Below are positions 26,880-35,267 of a DNA stretch of 64,000 bases, one piece after another. Below the pieces are notes generated by a model. The model worked only from the letters and a program-made list of their open reading frames with translations, had not been told where the DNA came from and made no database searches. Location of the stretch: NCBI RefSeq assembly GCF_002920915.1, contig NZ_PQVF01000014.1:271-64270 (forward strand). The letters are read 5' to 3'. The translations under genes were made by a program, and so were the position numbers. This DNA comes from Solitalea longa. GTDB lineage: Bacteria > Bacteroidota > Bacteroidia > Sphingobacteriales > Sphingobacteriaceae. The stretch's first letter is position 1, and the number at the start of each line of letters is the position of its first letter.

Positions 26880-27839
26880 ATGTCAGTTAATATTCCTTGT
26901 TTAGACCTAAATGACTATGTAAATGGTACTCCAGAACAGCGTAAGCAGTTTTCGGAGGCTATTGGCAAAGCATTTAATGATACCGGTTTTGTAACCATCA
27001 AAAACCATGGGTTGAGTGATGAGCTTATCAATTCGCTATATGTGCAGGTAAAGCAATTATTTAGCTTACCCGATGAGCAGAAGAAAAGCTATGAGAAAAT
27101 TGAACTAGCCGGACAGCGGGGTTATACCAGCAAGGGAAGGGAGCAGGCAAAAGGAGCAAAAACTCCGGATTTAAAAGAATTTTGGCAAATTGGGCAGTAT
27201 GTTGAAGGTGAACAATTAAGCAAAGAAGCCTATCCTGATAATTTAGAAGTAGGGGAGTTGCCTGATTTTAACAGGATTACTAAAGAAGTTTATAAAAAGC
27301 TTGAAGCAGCGGGTAGGGACCTTTTAAAAGCCATTGCTGTGTATCTTGGTCTCGAAGAATTCTATTTCGAGAAAAGGGTATTTAATGGAAATAGTATTTT
27401 ACGTTGTATCCATTATTTTCCCATCGAAGATCCTGATGCCATTTCTCCTGATGCTGTAAGAGCCGGCGCCCATGAAGATATCAACCTAATTACTTTATTG
27501 ATCGGGGCTAGTGCCGACGGATTAGAGGTACTAACCCGAGAAGGAGAGTGGTTCCCAATTAAAGCCGGACAACAAGATATTGTAGTAAATGTTGGTGATA
27601 TGTTGCAAAGGTTAACTAATGGCAAACTGGTTTCTACTACACATCGTGTGGTTAACCCACCCAGAGAATTGATGAAAACTTCGCGTTTTTCAGTTCCGTT
27701 CTTCCTGCATCCCAAATCAGAGGTTGATCTAACTTGTTTATCATCTTGCATTGATGAGCACCATCCCAAGCAATTTACAGATATGACAGCCGGAGAGTAT
27801 CTTGATGAACGTTTACGCGAAATTGGATTGAAGAAGTAA
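26880..27839 (+). CDS. Isopenicillin-N-synthase-family 2OG-Fe(II) oxygenase
   Basis: A 319-residue protein with the DIOX_N segment first (IPCLDLNDYVNGTPEQRKQF; TGFVTIKNHG) and the 2OG-Fe(II) core after. The iron ligands are visible as HxD in GAHEDINLITLL and the distal His in STTHRVVNPP; RFSVPFF supplies the Arg-x-Ser that binds 2-oxoglutarate. This group hydroxylates or otherwise oxidises small molecules; the substrate cannot be deduced. It is monocistronic, with its own promoter-like box and terminator. Confidence 0.87.
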   Translation: MSVNIPCLDLNDYVNGTPEQRKQFSEAIGKAFNDTGFVTIKNHGLSDELINSLYVQVKQLFSLPDEQKKSYEKIELAGQRGYTSKGREQAKGAKTPDLKEFWQIGQYVEGEQLSKEAYPDNLEVGELPDFNRITKEVYKKLEAAGRDLLKAIAVYLGLEEFYFEKRVFNGNSILRCIHYFPIEDPDAISPDAVRAGAHEDINLITLLIGASADGLEVLTREGEWFPIKAGQQDIVVNVGDMLQRLTNGKLVSTTHRVVNPPRELMKTSRFSVPFFLHPKSEVDLTCLSSCIDEHHPKQFTDMTAGEYLDERLREIGLKK

Positions 27840-27841
27840 GG

Positions 27842-27893
27842 AAGGTTAGAAGTACGAATTTAACAATCGGAAGTCCGAGATCAGAAATATGAA
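27842..27893 (+). repeat. Intergenic low-complexity element of short related words
   Basis: Between the oxygenase stop and the terminator lies a stretch of short near-repeats of the type GAAGTACGAAT / ATCGGAAGTCCGAGATCAGAAAT, with the small palindrome CGGAAGTCCG. It resembles in style the elements in the atp spacers and around msrB, but shares no long exact word with them. Confidence 0.35.
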
Positions 27894-27895
27894 TA

Positions 27896-27929
27896 AAAAA
27901 AGCGCAACCGAATATCGATTGCGCTTTTT
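27896..27929. terminator. Terminator between the oxygenase and PBP1A genes
   Basis: AGCGCAACCGA (27901-27911) pairs with TCGATTGCGCT (27915-27925) with one mismatch, with A6 before and a T-rich run after. It can act in both directions for the convergent genes. Confidence 0.8.
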
Positions 27930-27975
27930 CTTTTTTTCTTGTCTCCTGTTTCTTTATTCTTGAATCCTATTCTAC

Positions 27976-30213
27976 CTAAAAACCTAATCTATCTTTATCT
28001 TCTTCACTTTCTTCAGCAGGAGGAGTTTCTGTTGCATATTTAGTACAATCGAGCTCAATGCTTAAGGTATCAGGAGGAGTAAAGTCTCCTTTTGAGATCT
28101 TTAGCGTTGGATCGGCATAAACCTTTTTCATGTACAAAGCCCAGGCAGGCAATGCGGTATTAGCTCCTTCACCTAAATTAAGCGAATGGAAACGCATGCT
28201 ACGGTCCTCGCAACCCGTCCAAACTCCGGTAACCAGGTTAGGGGTTACACCCATAAACCAACCATCGCTTTGATTTTGTGTGGTTCCGGTTTTAGCGCCA
28301 ATAGGCATATCCATTTTATATTTACCGCGTAAACGTAAACCGGTACCGCCGGGTAATATGGTGGTTCCTTTTAGCATGAAACACATTACATAAGCTGTTT
28401 GTGCGCTTATGGCTTGCTTTATTTCTGGTTTGTTTTCATAAATAATGTTGCCGTTTTTGTCTTCAATCCGAAGCAGGTAAATAGGTTTTGTCCAGATACC
28501 CTTATTGGCGAAAGTACTATAAGCGCCCACCATGTCATAAAGGGTAATTTCGGCAACTCCCAAGCCAATAGATGGATAGGGAGGTATCTCCGAAGTGATG
28601 CCCATATCATGGGCGTACTTGGCCACAATTTTTGGTCCTAATTGTTTCATCAGGTACATGGTGATAAGGTTTTTCGATTGCGCCAAACCTTCTCTCAACG
28701 AGTACATGCCACCTGTTTTACCATCAGCGTTTTTAGGGGAATAATTGTCAAAGTCTTCGAATACGATCGGCTCGTTAGGAACTTTCATACATGGAGAAAA
28801 TCCATTATCAATGGCTGCGGTATAAACAAAAGGTTTAAACGTTGAGCCTACCTGGCGGGCTCCGGTGGCTACCTGGTCGTACTTGAAGAACTTAAAGTCA
28901 TTTCCGCCAACCCAAGCTTTTACATAACCTGTTTGCGGGTCCATTGACATCATGGCCGAACGCAAAAAGCGCTTGTAATATTTAATTGAATCCAGCGGAC
29001 TCATCGTAGTATCAATTGTTCCTTGCCAACTAAATACCGACATCTTAACCGGTGTTTTAAAATCTGATAAGATCTCTAAATCAGATTTACCCAACTCCTT
29101 CATTTCACGGTATCGGTCGGTTCGATGCATTGCCTGTTCTAAAGCTCCCGGCGACAAATCAGTGATAGGATCTTTGCCCATGTTTTTCCAGTGCTTTAAA
29201 AACTGTTGCTGCAAATCCTTTAAATGGGCCTCTTCCGCTTCCTCGGCGTATTGCTGCATGCGCGAATCAATTGTAGAATAGATCTTTAGGCCATCGCGAT
29301 ATAGATCATAAGGAGTGCCATCAGATTTAGCCTTTATGGTGCCATCTTCTAAAAGTTTAGAAATTTCCAGGCGAAGATATTCCCTGAAATAAGCCGCCAA
29401 CCCTTCATTATGGCTTTCCGGGTTATAATCCAGTTTTATAGCACGGGCCTTAGCAAGTGAAGCATTTTCGGCTGAAAGAACCTCATTCTTCACCATCTGG
29501 TCCATCACCGTGTTGCGGCGGGCTAATGCACGTTCCGGATAGCGGATAGGGGAATAGTAACTGGGGCCTTTTAAAATACCGATCAATAAAGCTGCTTGCT
29601 CAACGGATAGTTTATCAGGTGTGGTGTTGAAAAATGTACGGGCGGCCGTCTTAATTCCGTAGGCATTACTACCAAAGTCAACGGTGTTAAGGTACATCGC
29701 CAAAATTTCCTGCTTGGTATAGTTTCGCTCCAATTTAACGGCTGTAACCCACTCCTTTATTTTTGTGACATAGATATTCTTCTTCTTTTCGCGTCCAAAT
29801 AGCTTTTTTGCTAGCTGTTGTGTAATGGTACTTGCGCCTTGGCGTTTTCCAATCAGATTGTAAAAAACGATCGTAAAAGTTCGGCTAAAGTCGATGCCCG
29901 AATGATCATAGAAACGAGAATCTTCGGTAGCGATCAGGGCATTTACAATGTTTGGCGATAACTCAGTGTATTTTACAAATGAGCGGTTCTCTAAATAATA
30001 AGTTCCAATGGTTTTTCCATCACCCGAGATTAGCTCCGAAGCGATATTGCTTTTAGGGTTTTCAAGGTCTCTGAAAGAGGGAAGTTTGCCAAAAAGGCCT
30101 AAGGCTATTGATAAAATGAAAAGGGCAAAAATACCGATGCCGCCTAAAACGAGCAGCCAGAAATTTTTAATATACCTACGTAAATCTTCTTTGCTTAATT
30201 GCGACTTGGTCAT
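27976..30213 (-). CDS. Bifunctional penicillin-binding protein 1A
   Basis: A 745-residue class A PBP. There is one N-terminal transmembrane helix (about residues 17-43). The GT51 glycosyltransferase domain follows (ATEDSRFYDHSGIDF with the catalytic Glu; GASTITQQLAKKLFGREK), then the transpeptidase domain with STFK (Ser nucleophile, GSTFKPFVY), SKN (LAQSKNLITM) and KTGT (GAKTGTTQNQSDGWF). It polymerises and crosslinks peptidoglycan in the periplasm. The gene starts 8 bases after the stop of the PorW/SprE-like gene, so both are probably on one transcript. Confidence 0.94.
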   Translation of the reverse strand: MTKSQLSKEDLRRYIKNFWLLVLGGIGIFALFILSIALGLFGKLPSFRDLENPKSNIASELISGDGKTIGTYYLENRSFVKYTELSPNIVNALIATEDSRFYDHSGIDFSRTFTIVFYNLIGKRQGASTITQQLAKKLFGREKKKNIYVTKIKEWVTAVKLERNYTKQEILAMYLNTVDFGSNAYGIKTAARTFFNTTPDKLSVEQAALLIGILKGPSYYSPIRYPERALARRNTVMDQMVKNEVLSAENASLAKARAIKLDYNPESHNEGLAAYFREYLRLEISKLLEDGTIKAKSDGTPYDLYRDGLKIYSTIDSRMQQYAEEAEEAHLKDLQQQFLKHWKNMGKDPITDLSPGALEQAMHRTDRYREMKELGKSDLEILSDFKTPVKMSVFSWQGTIDTTMSPLDSIKYYKRFLRSAMMSMDPQTGYVKAWVGGNDFKFFKYDQVATGARQVGSTFKPFVYTAAIDNGFSPCMKVPNEPIVFEDFDNYSPKNADGKTGGMYSLREGLAQSKNLITMYLMKQLGPKIVAKYAHDMGITSEIPPYPSIGLGVAEITLYDMVGAYSTFANKGIWTKPIYLLRIEDKNGNIIYENKPEIKQAISAQTAYVMCFMLKGTTILPGGTGLRLRGKYKMDMPIGAKTGTTQNQSDGWFMGVTPNLVTGVWTGCEDRSMRFHSLNLGEGANTALPAWALYMKKVYADPTLKISKGDFTPPDTLSIELDCTKYATETPPAEESEEDKDRLGF

Positions 30214-30221
30214 TATTGATC

Positions 30222-32918
30222 TTAAAAGTTAATTCTAAAGTAATCTCTATATTCTTCAACGGTTTGCTGGCTTACCAGACGTGCAAAGTTATCAGATGAA
30301 ATAATGAAAAAGTCATATTTGTCATCCGATAGTCCTACAATTTCTTCACGGTTATCTCTGAACCTCCGGTAGTATTCTTTGGCGGTTTCCAAATCCCCAA
30401 ATTGATTTACCGAGATCAACTGTGTTTCATTATTGATCACTTTGCTGCTGTGCGTGTAGTTTTTATCGCTATATACATTACGGTTAAACTGACCGAGTCC
30501 TTGTCGGATCCGATTTAAGTTGGCAGTAGGGTTATTTATCGCAATAACAAAAGTATACACCGCGTTTTCAGCTGGCTTTTTGAAATAGCTTTTTGCTTCA
30601 GCTGTCGCAATTTCCTGTTTTCGTTGCTGTTCTTCCGCCTGTTTTTCAGCCTCAAAACGCTTGCTTATTGATTTTGCATCAGTGGCTGTGGCAATTGAGG
30701 TTTCTTCCAGTGCAAATTCTCTGGCTTCAAAATCACTGCGATTGCTTTCAATGGAGGCAATAAACTGACCAGCCTGTTTGCTGGCTTCCTCGTTTGGATA
30801 AATCTGTTGAATTTTATGCAATTCCGATTCAAACGGCGCCAGTTTTTGTGTTTTGCCGATGGCCAAGGCTGCCAATAAGGCAAATTTCGATTTTAAATAA
30901 GCATTTGCCGCAGAAGCCTGAAAGGCTTTATTCGCTTCAATTACTTTATCGTAATCTCGGTTTTGATAATCTTTATAGGCCGTTTCGTATAGATTTTCAC
31001 TTTCCTTTTGGGCACTGGTAGAGGTTTGAGTTAAACCTGGATTACGCATTGCAATTGTATAAGGCGAAGTAGGATACTGATTATATAAACGATTTTTATA
31101 TTCTTCAGCTTTGGCCGGATCACCTGCTAATCCGTATAAACGGTTAATATTAAAAACAATTTCGTCAGCATTTTCCATTGGTGGTGGATTGTTCAATGCC
31201 AATTCGTAATATTTAATGGCGCTTTTGTATTCTTCCAGGTCGTCGTAATAAATAGTACCCAGTCGTAAAGCCGCATGTTGTTTTCTTAAATTGGAAGAAT
31301 CAAGTTTGGTTGGGGTTAATGGTAAATTATTAACTAAAATGGCCCTGATTTTTTCCGGCTGCGAAGCATCTAATTTTTTTAGATCAAAAGATGGATCGGT
31401 GTCGAATATTTTGCTGGCTGTTCCCTGGGTGCTGCTAATACGCCAGTTATCCTCTAGCTGACGATTTCCCCAACGGCGCACAAACTCATTATATCCGGCA
31501 GCAATTGCATTGTTATTATAAAAGTACCACGTAGCTCCTCCGCCTTCTGCATTATTAAACCGATTGATCGCTTGTGTATTGTAGTTGGAACTAAACTGGC
31601 TCTGTTCCATCTTACTTTCGTTAATATCACGTTGTATTTTAGCTACCTTTTGGTCAATGATTTTATTTCGTTCGGCCTCTGGCATAGCAGCAATTCGTTG
31701 CAGGCTATCTTCGCGGTCAATGGTTTTTATATTAACAATTAATTCGTTTAGCTTGTTGCTGCGTTCAATGATCTTATCATAGTCGGGCAAGTCGCGTTGA
31801 ACAAATGCCCTGGTGCTATCATAATACGAATGCGCTTTGTCGTAATCCTTTCTATCGAAATAAATATTAGCAATTCTTGAATAGGATAGTGCTTTCTGAT
31901 TTAGGTTTTTGCCCGTATTGGCCACTGAAAGCTTATAAAAGGTTATTGCTGAATCGGTCTGATTTTTACGCTGTGCAATGGCTCCTAATACAAAATAGAT
32001 CTGATCCTTATAATTTGTATTTTTTTCATCATCTAAAAGCTGGTTTAGTTTTCTGATCAAATCATCGGTATTACCACCTTCCGAAATATTGGTCAATCTA
32101 AAGGCATTGATCTTTGAGGCCAATTCGAGCTCATAAGGCACTTGCATGCCTCTCACCTGCTTAAAAGCATTAACCGCATTTATATAGTCTTCCTTTTTTT
32201 CATAAACCTGTCCTAATACATAATAATAATTGGCTTTAAGCAGGTTATTCTTTTTTGTTGATTTTATGGCTCTTTCAAGTGAACTGGCAGCTTTATCGTA
32301 GTTTTTTTGATTGATGTTGAACTGGGCAATGGCCGTATAAACAAAACGTTTTGATTTTTTTGCATCAGCAATATTAGCCTCAGCCATTTCAAATACTGTT
32401 GTAGCATCTTCAACAAGCTGATCTTGCATTTTCGACAACCCAACCCAGGCAAGTGCCTCCTCCTTTAAATCTTTATTAGGGAAGGTGTTAAAAACATATT
32501 GAAAAGCCTGAGCAGCATTATAATTATCGCCTTTATAGAAATAAGCTTTCCCTACCAGCATATAAGCGTCGTCGGTCCATTTACTTACTTTATGATTGGC
32601 AATTACTTTTGAACACTTTTCAACGATCAGATCCATATCACCGGCCATTCCTGCTGCGGCACCTTCATCCGGCAATTTTAAAAGTGGTAAAATGTTTGAA
32701 TAAGAGACCGTATAACCGCCTTCGAAATTGTCAACGTTTTTCCGGTAGATTTCTTTGGCGTTAAAATAAGCGTTAAAACGGGCGGTGGTATTATGATAGG
32801 TTCCTTTAACAACTCCCACCCGGTTACCCATCGGATCATACATTTTGCAGGCGCCAACAGCAAAAAGCGTTGCGCCTAATATCATTGGTAATAACTTGTT
32901 TTTTAGCGGTATTTGCAA
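30222..32918 (-). CDS. PorW/SprE-like type IX secretion TPR lipoprotein
   Basis: An 898-residue protein. The lipobox AVGAC puts the lipidated Cys near residue 24. It continues with the family's opening GTYHNTTARFNAYFNAKEIY, and then tetratricopeptide repeats over most of the length (e.g. LVGKAYFYKGDNYNAAQAFQ; YVLGQVYEKKEDYINAVNAF; LGTIYYDDLEEYKSAIKYYE). The C-terminal about 110 residues form a small beta/alpha domain ending EEYRDYFRINF. PorW/SprE links T9SS outer-membrane and ring components. The start is TTG, since the only nearby ATG (residue 12) would shorten the signal peptide. The assignment rests on architecture and the N-terminal motif. Confidence 0.75.
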   Translation of the reverse strand: MQIPLKNKLLPMILGATLFAVGACKMYDPMGNRVGVVKGTYHNTTARFNAYFNAKEIYRKNVDNFEGGYTVSYSNILPLLKLPDEGAAAGMAGDMDLIVEKCSKVIANHKVSKWTDDAYMLVGKAYFYKGDNYNAAQAFQYVFNTFPNKDLKEEALAWVGLSKMQDQLVEDATTVFEMAEANIADAKKSKRFVYTAIAQFNINQKNYDKAASSLERAIKSTKKNNLLKANYYYVLGQVYEKKEDYINAVNAFKQVRGMQVPYELELASKINAFRLTNISEGGNTDDLIRKLNQLLDDEKNTNYKDQIYFVLGAIAQRKNQTDSAITFYKLSVANTGKNLNQKALSYSRIANIYFDRKDYDKAHSYYDSTRAFVQRDLPDYDKIIERSNKLNELIVNIKTIDREDSLQRIAAMPEAERNKIIDQKVAKIQRDINESKMEQSQFSSNYNTQAINRFNNAEGGGATWYFYNNNAIAAGYNEFVRRWGNRQLEDNWRISSTQGTASKIFDTDPSFDLKKLDASQPEKIRAILVNNLPLTPTKLDSSNLRKQHAALRLGTIYYDDLEEYKSAIKYYELALNNPPPMENADEIVFNINRLYGLAGDPAKAEEYKNRLYNQYPTSPYTIAMRNPGLTQTSTSAQKESENLYETAYKDYQNRDYDKVIEANKAFQASAANAYLKSKFALLAALAIGKTQKLAPFESELHKIQQIYPNEEASKQAGQFIASIESNRSDFEAREFALEETSIATATDAKSISKRFEAEKQAEEQQRKQEIATAEAKSYFKKPAENAVYTFVIAINNPTANLNRIRQGLGQFNRNVYSDKNYTHSSKVINNETQLISVNQFGDLETAKEYYRRFRDNREEIVGLSDDKYDFFIISSDNFARLVSQQTVEEYRDYFRINF

Positions 32919-32941
32919 TGGAATGTACCTTTTGTTGTTAG

Positions 32942-32949
32942 CAAATATA
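32942..32949 (-). promoter_or_regulatory. -7 promoter box for the PorW/SprE-PBP1A unit
   Basis: On the minus strand this reads TATATTTG, a full match to TAnnTTTG, 24 bases before the TTG start at 32918. The -33 box is weak. Confidence 0.45.
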
Positions 32950-33061
32950 AATGATTGAAGTTAAACTTAACTTATAATAAAACGCTGCAATTATAGAAAT
33001 GATCTTGCCAAAAGGTAAACAATTTCTAACCTTTTGCAGTAAAACACTTTATTACCGGCAA

Positions 33062-33091
33062 TTGCTTTAAAACTTTTTAAAGTTTATTTTG
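33062..33091 (+). promoter_or_regulatory. Promoter for the LytM-like/bactofilin unit
   Basis: TTG at 33062-33064 and TTATTTTG at 33084-33091 (one mismatch to TAnnTTTG), separated by 19 bases. The start codon is 20 bases downstream. Confidence 0.5.
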
Positions 33092-33110
33092 CCCAAACCA
33101 AATCAAACCA

Positions 33111-33974
33111 ATGCCAAGCCGTAAAGAAAAAATTGTTAAACAGCTTAAAACTAAATATAAGCTGGTGGTGCTTAATCACGACACATTTGAAGAGCAGATC
33201 TCTTTTACCCTCAATTTGTTAAATGTATTTGTTGCCGTTGGAGTTGGTGCCATGGTGCTCATGTTCCTGTCGGCTTGTATGATCATTTTTACTCCGCTGA
33301 AGGAATATATTCCGGGCTATGCCGACGTATCCTTAAAGAAAAATGTAGCTGAAGCGGCTATTAAAGCCGATTCGTTGGAACAGATGTTTAAAGCTCAACA
33401 AAAGTATTTAGATAATATTAAAAATGTGGTGGATGGAAAAGTGAATAGCGCCGGTGCCGACTCTATTCCACAATTGGCCAAAACTTCTGTCGACTTGGAT
33501 AAAAAATACCCCAACGATGTAGAAGAGCTTAGAAGTTTTATAGAAACCGAAGAAAAAAATAGTGCAGAAGGAGCTCCAAAAGCTGTTAAAAAACAGTCAA
33601 TAGTTGATTTTCAATTTGTTAAGCCTGTTGAAGGGACGGTGAAGGTTGCCTGCGATTTGAAATCCAATAAAACGTATGAAGTTATAACCACAGCTCCCAA
33701 AGCCCAGGTGAGATCGGTTGCCGATGGAATAATTTTATATAGCGGACTTACTTCGGAAGCAGGATATATGCTTATTATTCAACATGCTGCAGATGTTATT
33801 TCAATTTATAAGAACTGCTCAGGTGTGAGTAAAAAAGTAGGGAATTATGTTGTAGCAGGGGAGTTTATTGCCGTTTCAGGAAATAACGGTAAAGAGATCA
33901 ATGGTCCGCAACTTGCATTTGAGTTATGGAGCAACGGAGCTCCGGTTAACCCTTCCGAATACTTAAAATTTTAA
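33111..33974 (+). CDS. Membrane-anchored LytM/M23-like protein, predicted inactive
   Basis: A 287-residue protein with a cytoplasmic N-tail, one transmembrane helix (about residues 33-60), a coiled linker, and a C-terminal LytM/peptidase M23 fold (residues about 170-287: VKPVEGTVKVA, VRSVADGIILYSG, YVVAGEFIAVSGNNG). The zinc ligands of M23 are missing. The final HxH of GPHLHFE reads GPQLAFE, and the HxxxD segment is replaced by NKTYEV. It is therefore more likely a non-catalytic activator or scaffold, as with EnvC/NlpD. The next gene is a bactofilin, a frequent partner of LytM proteins in cell-shape control. Confidence 0.8.
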   Translation: MPSRKEKIVKQLKTKYKLVVLNHDTFEEQISFTLNLLNVFVAVGVGAMVLMFLSACMIIFTPLKEYIPGYADVSLKKNVAEAAIKADSLEQMFKAQQKYLDNIKNVVDGKVNSAGADSIPQLAKTSVDLDKKYPNDVEELRSFIETEEKNSAEGAPKAVKKQSIVDFQFVKPVEGTVKVACDLKSNKTYEVITTAPKAQVRSVADGIILYSGLTSEAGYMLIIQHAADVISIYKNCSGVSKKVGNYVVAGEFIAVSGNNGKEINGPQLAFELWSNGAPVNPSEYLKF

Positions 33975-34053
33975 TTTTGAAGATAGGGTGTAAGCACATT
34001 TAATTTCTAAATTTACCTCCATAAACCAACTAAATAACCAAATCAACTAAACC

Positions 34054-34482
34054 ATGTTCAAAAAGGACAAATCTCAGGAAACAGAGGAAGCCTATGGCTC
34101 TATTAACCTCATTGGGGCAGGTACCAACATTACAGGTGATATTGTTAGCAAAGGCGATATTCGTATTGATGGTTCTGTAAAAGGAAATGTAACTTCATCG
34201 GCCAAAGTTGTTCTTGGCACTTCAGGCTCGGTAGAGGGCAGCATTGTTTGTGCAAATGCCGATGTTTCGGGTGCTTTGCAGGGCGATATTAAAGTAAGTG
34301 AATTATTATTCTTAAAATCCACTACCCGTTTGAATGGTGATATATATACAAATAAGATGGTAGTAGAATCGGGAGCTGTATTTACCGGTAAATGTAATAT
34401 GGGCGCCCAAACCAAACTACTTATCAATTCAGAAGAATATGGAAAAACCAACGGACGAAAAGCGGAAAGCGCTGTTGCGTAG
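34054..34482 (+). CDS. Bactofilin
   Basis: A 142-residue polymer-forming cytoskeletal protein with short disordered ends and a central right-handed beta-helix of repeated short strands (LIGAGTNITGDIVSKGDIRIDG, with GNVTSSAKVVLG, GSIVCANADVSGALQG and GDIYTNKMVVESGAVFTGKC). Bactofilins form nucleotide-free filaments under the membrane and often recruit cell-wall enzymes. It is 79 bases after the LytM-like gene. Its 3' end overlaps the start of atpZ by 44 bases in another frame, tying expression of the two. Confidence 0.93.
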   Translation: MFKKDKSQETEEAYGSINLIGAGTNITGDIVSKGDIRIDGSVKGNVTSSAKVVLGTSGSVEGSIVCANADVSGALQGDIKVSELLFLKSTTRLNGDIYTNKMVVESGAVFTGKCNMGAQTKLLINSEEYGKTNGRKAESAVA

Positions 34483-34660
34483 TTACGCCCGATATTCGGG
34501 AATGGGTTTTCAAATGATCGCCATTATTGGTGCTTTTGCTTACGGTGGCGTAAAACTGGATGATCACATTAAAGGCAATCAGCCCTGGTTTACCATTTTA
34601 GGGTGTTTATTGGGCATAGGCCTGTCCTTTTATTTTGTGATAAAACAACTACAAGAGTAA
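34439..34660 (+). CDS. atpZ: AtpZ/AtpI-family F0F1 ATPase accessory protein
   Basis: A 73-residue protein with two transmembrane helices (about residues 21-36 and 50-67) and the family pattern RSYARYSGMGFQMIAI...GGVKLDDH. AtpZ/AtpI-type proteins assist F0 assembly or cation uptake. The start within the bactofilin gene is supported because the conserved YARYSG motif follows closely. It is the first gene of the ATP synthase cluster. Confidence 0.85.
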   Translation: MEKPTDEKRKALLRSYARYSGMGFQMIAIIGAFAYGGVKLDDHIKGNQPWFTILGCLLGIGLSFYFVIKQLQE

Positions 34661-34669
34661 AATTGGCAC

Positions 34670-34721
34670 ATTGTTGAATTGTTAAATTGCACATTACTTA
34701 TAGCGTTAACAATTCAACAAT
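34670..34721 (+). repeat. 16-bp inverted repeat between atpZ and the AtpI-like gene
   Basis: ATTGTTGAATTGTTAA (34670-34685) and TTAACAATTCAACAAT (34706-34721) are perfect complements around a 20-base loop. No T-run follows, so this is not a standard terminator. A similar word series (TTAACAATTTAACC) precedes serS near 63290. Confidence 0.7.
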
Positions 34722-34813
34722 TTGACCATTTAACACTAGTACAATATTCCTTTCCTACTTAGTTTAATACTACAATCATCTTCTAAAATATCTGCAAATC
34801 ATCTAGTTAACTA

Positions 34814-35263
34814 ATGCAAATTTTTGCATCTTTGCGCCGATATTTTAAAAACACCTTGATACAGATTTTATTACCCTTTTTAAAAAGGTTCGCCGTTTTC
34901 TCAATTATCATTGCCCTTGTAATAGGAGGTATTCAATATTTGTTAGCCGATAAACAATTGTTGATGGACAAAATTTGGCTGATCTATTTCTTTTACAGTT
35001 TTATTACCCTGTTTTCGTTTGTATTGGCCAGCTATGGATTGAAAAAAGGTGGGGAGTTTTCAGTGCTAGCAGTGCTGGTTTCGGTTGTTTTTAAAATGCT
35101 TTTGTGTATGAGTATGGCGTTGGTATTTATCTATAAAAATATGGTTACTGATAAATGGGCCTTCATCAGCAACTTCTTTCTTTTATATTTATTGTACACA
35201 ATATTTGAAGTTTATAATTTAATATATAACTTGCGCGACCAAAAAAAATTAGAAAATCGTTAA
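34814..35263 (+). CDS. AtpI-like membrane protein in the atp cluster
   Basis: A 149-residue protein with four hydrophobic segments (about residues 24-45, 55-76, 84-105, 116-135). Size, topology and position before atpB fit the weakly conserved AtpI / ATP synthase subunit I group of Bacteroidota, an assembly factor. The assignment is mainly from context. The start is uncertain: the first codons (34814-34840) contain CATCTTTGCGCC, which looks like a -7 promoter box, so a downstream TTG start is possible. Confidence 0.7.
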   Translation: MQIFASLRRYFKNTLIQILLPFLKRFAVFSIIIALVIGGIQYLLADKQLLMDKIWLIYFFYSFITLFSFVLASYGLKKGGEFSVLAVLVSVVFKMLLCMSMALVFIYKNMVTDKWAFISNFFLLYLLYTIFEVYNLIYNLRDQKKLENR

Positions 35264-35267
35264 ATAA

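Noticed and set aside
33111-33974. Active M23 endopeptidase
   Set aside because: Both the HxxxD and HxH zinc ligands are absent.
34092-34451. A 119-codon antisense frame opposite the bactofilin gene
   Set aside because: It mirrors the beta-helix codon pattern; the plus-strand bactofilin is clearly real.
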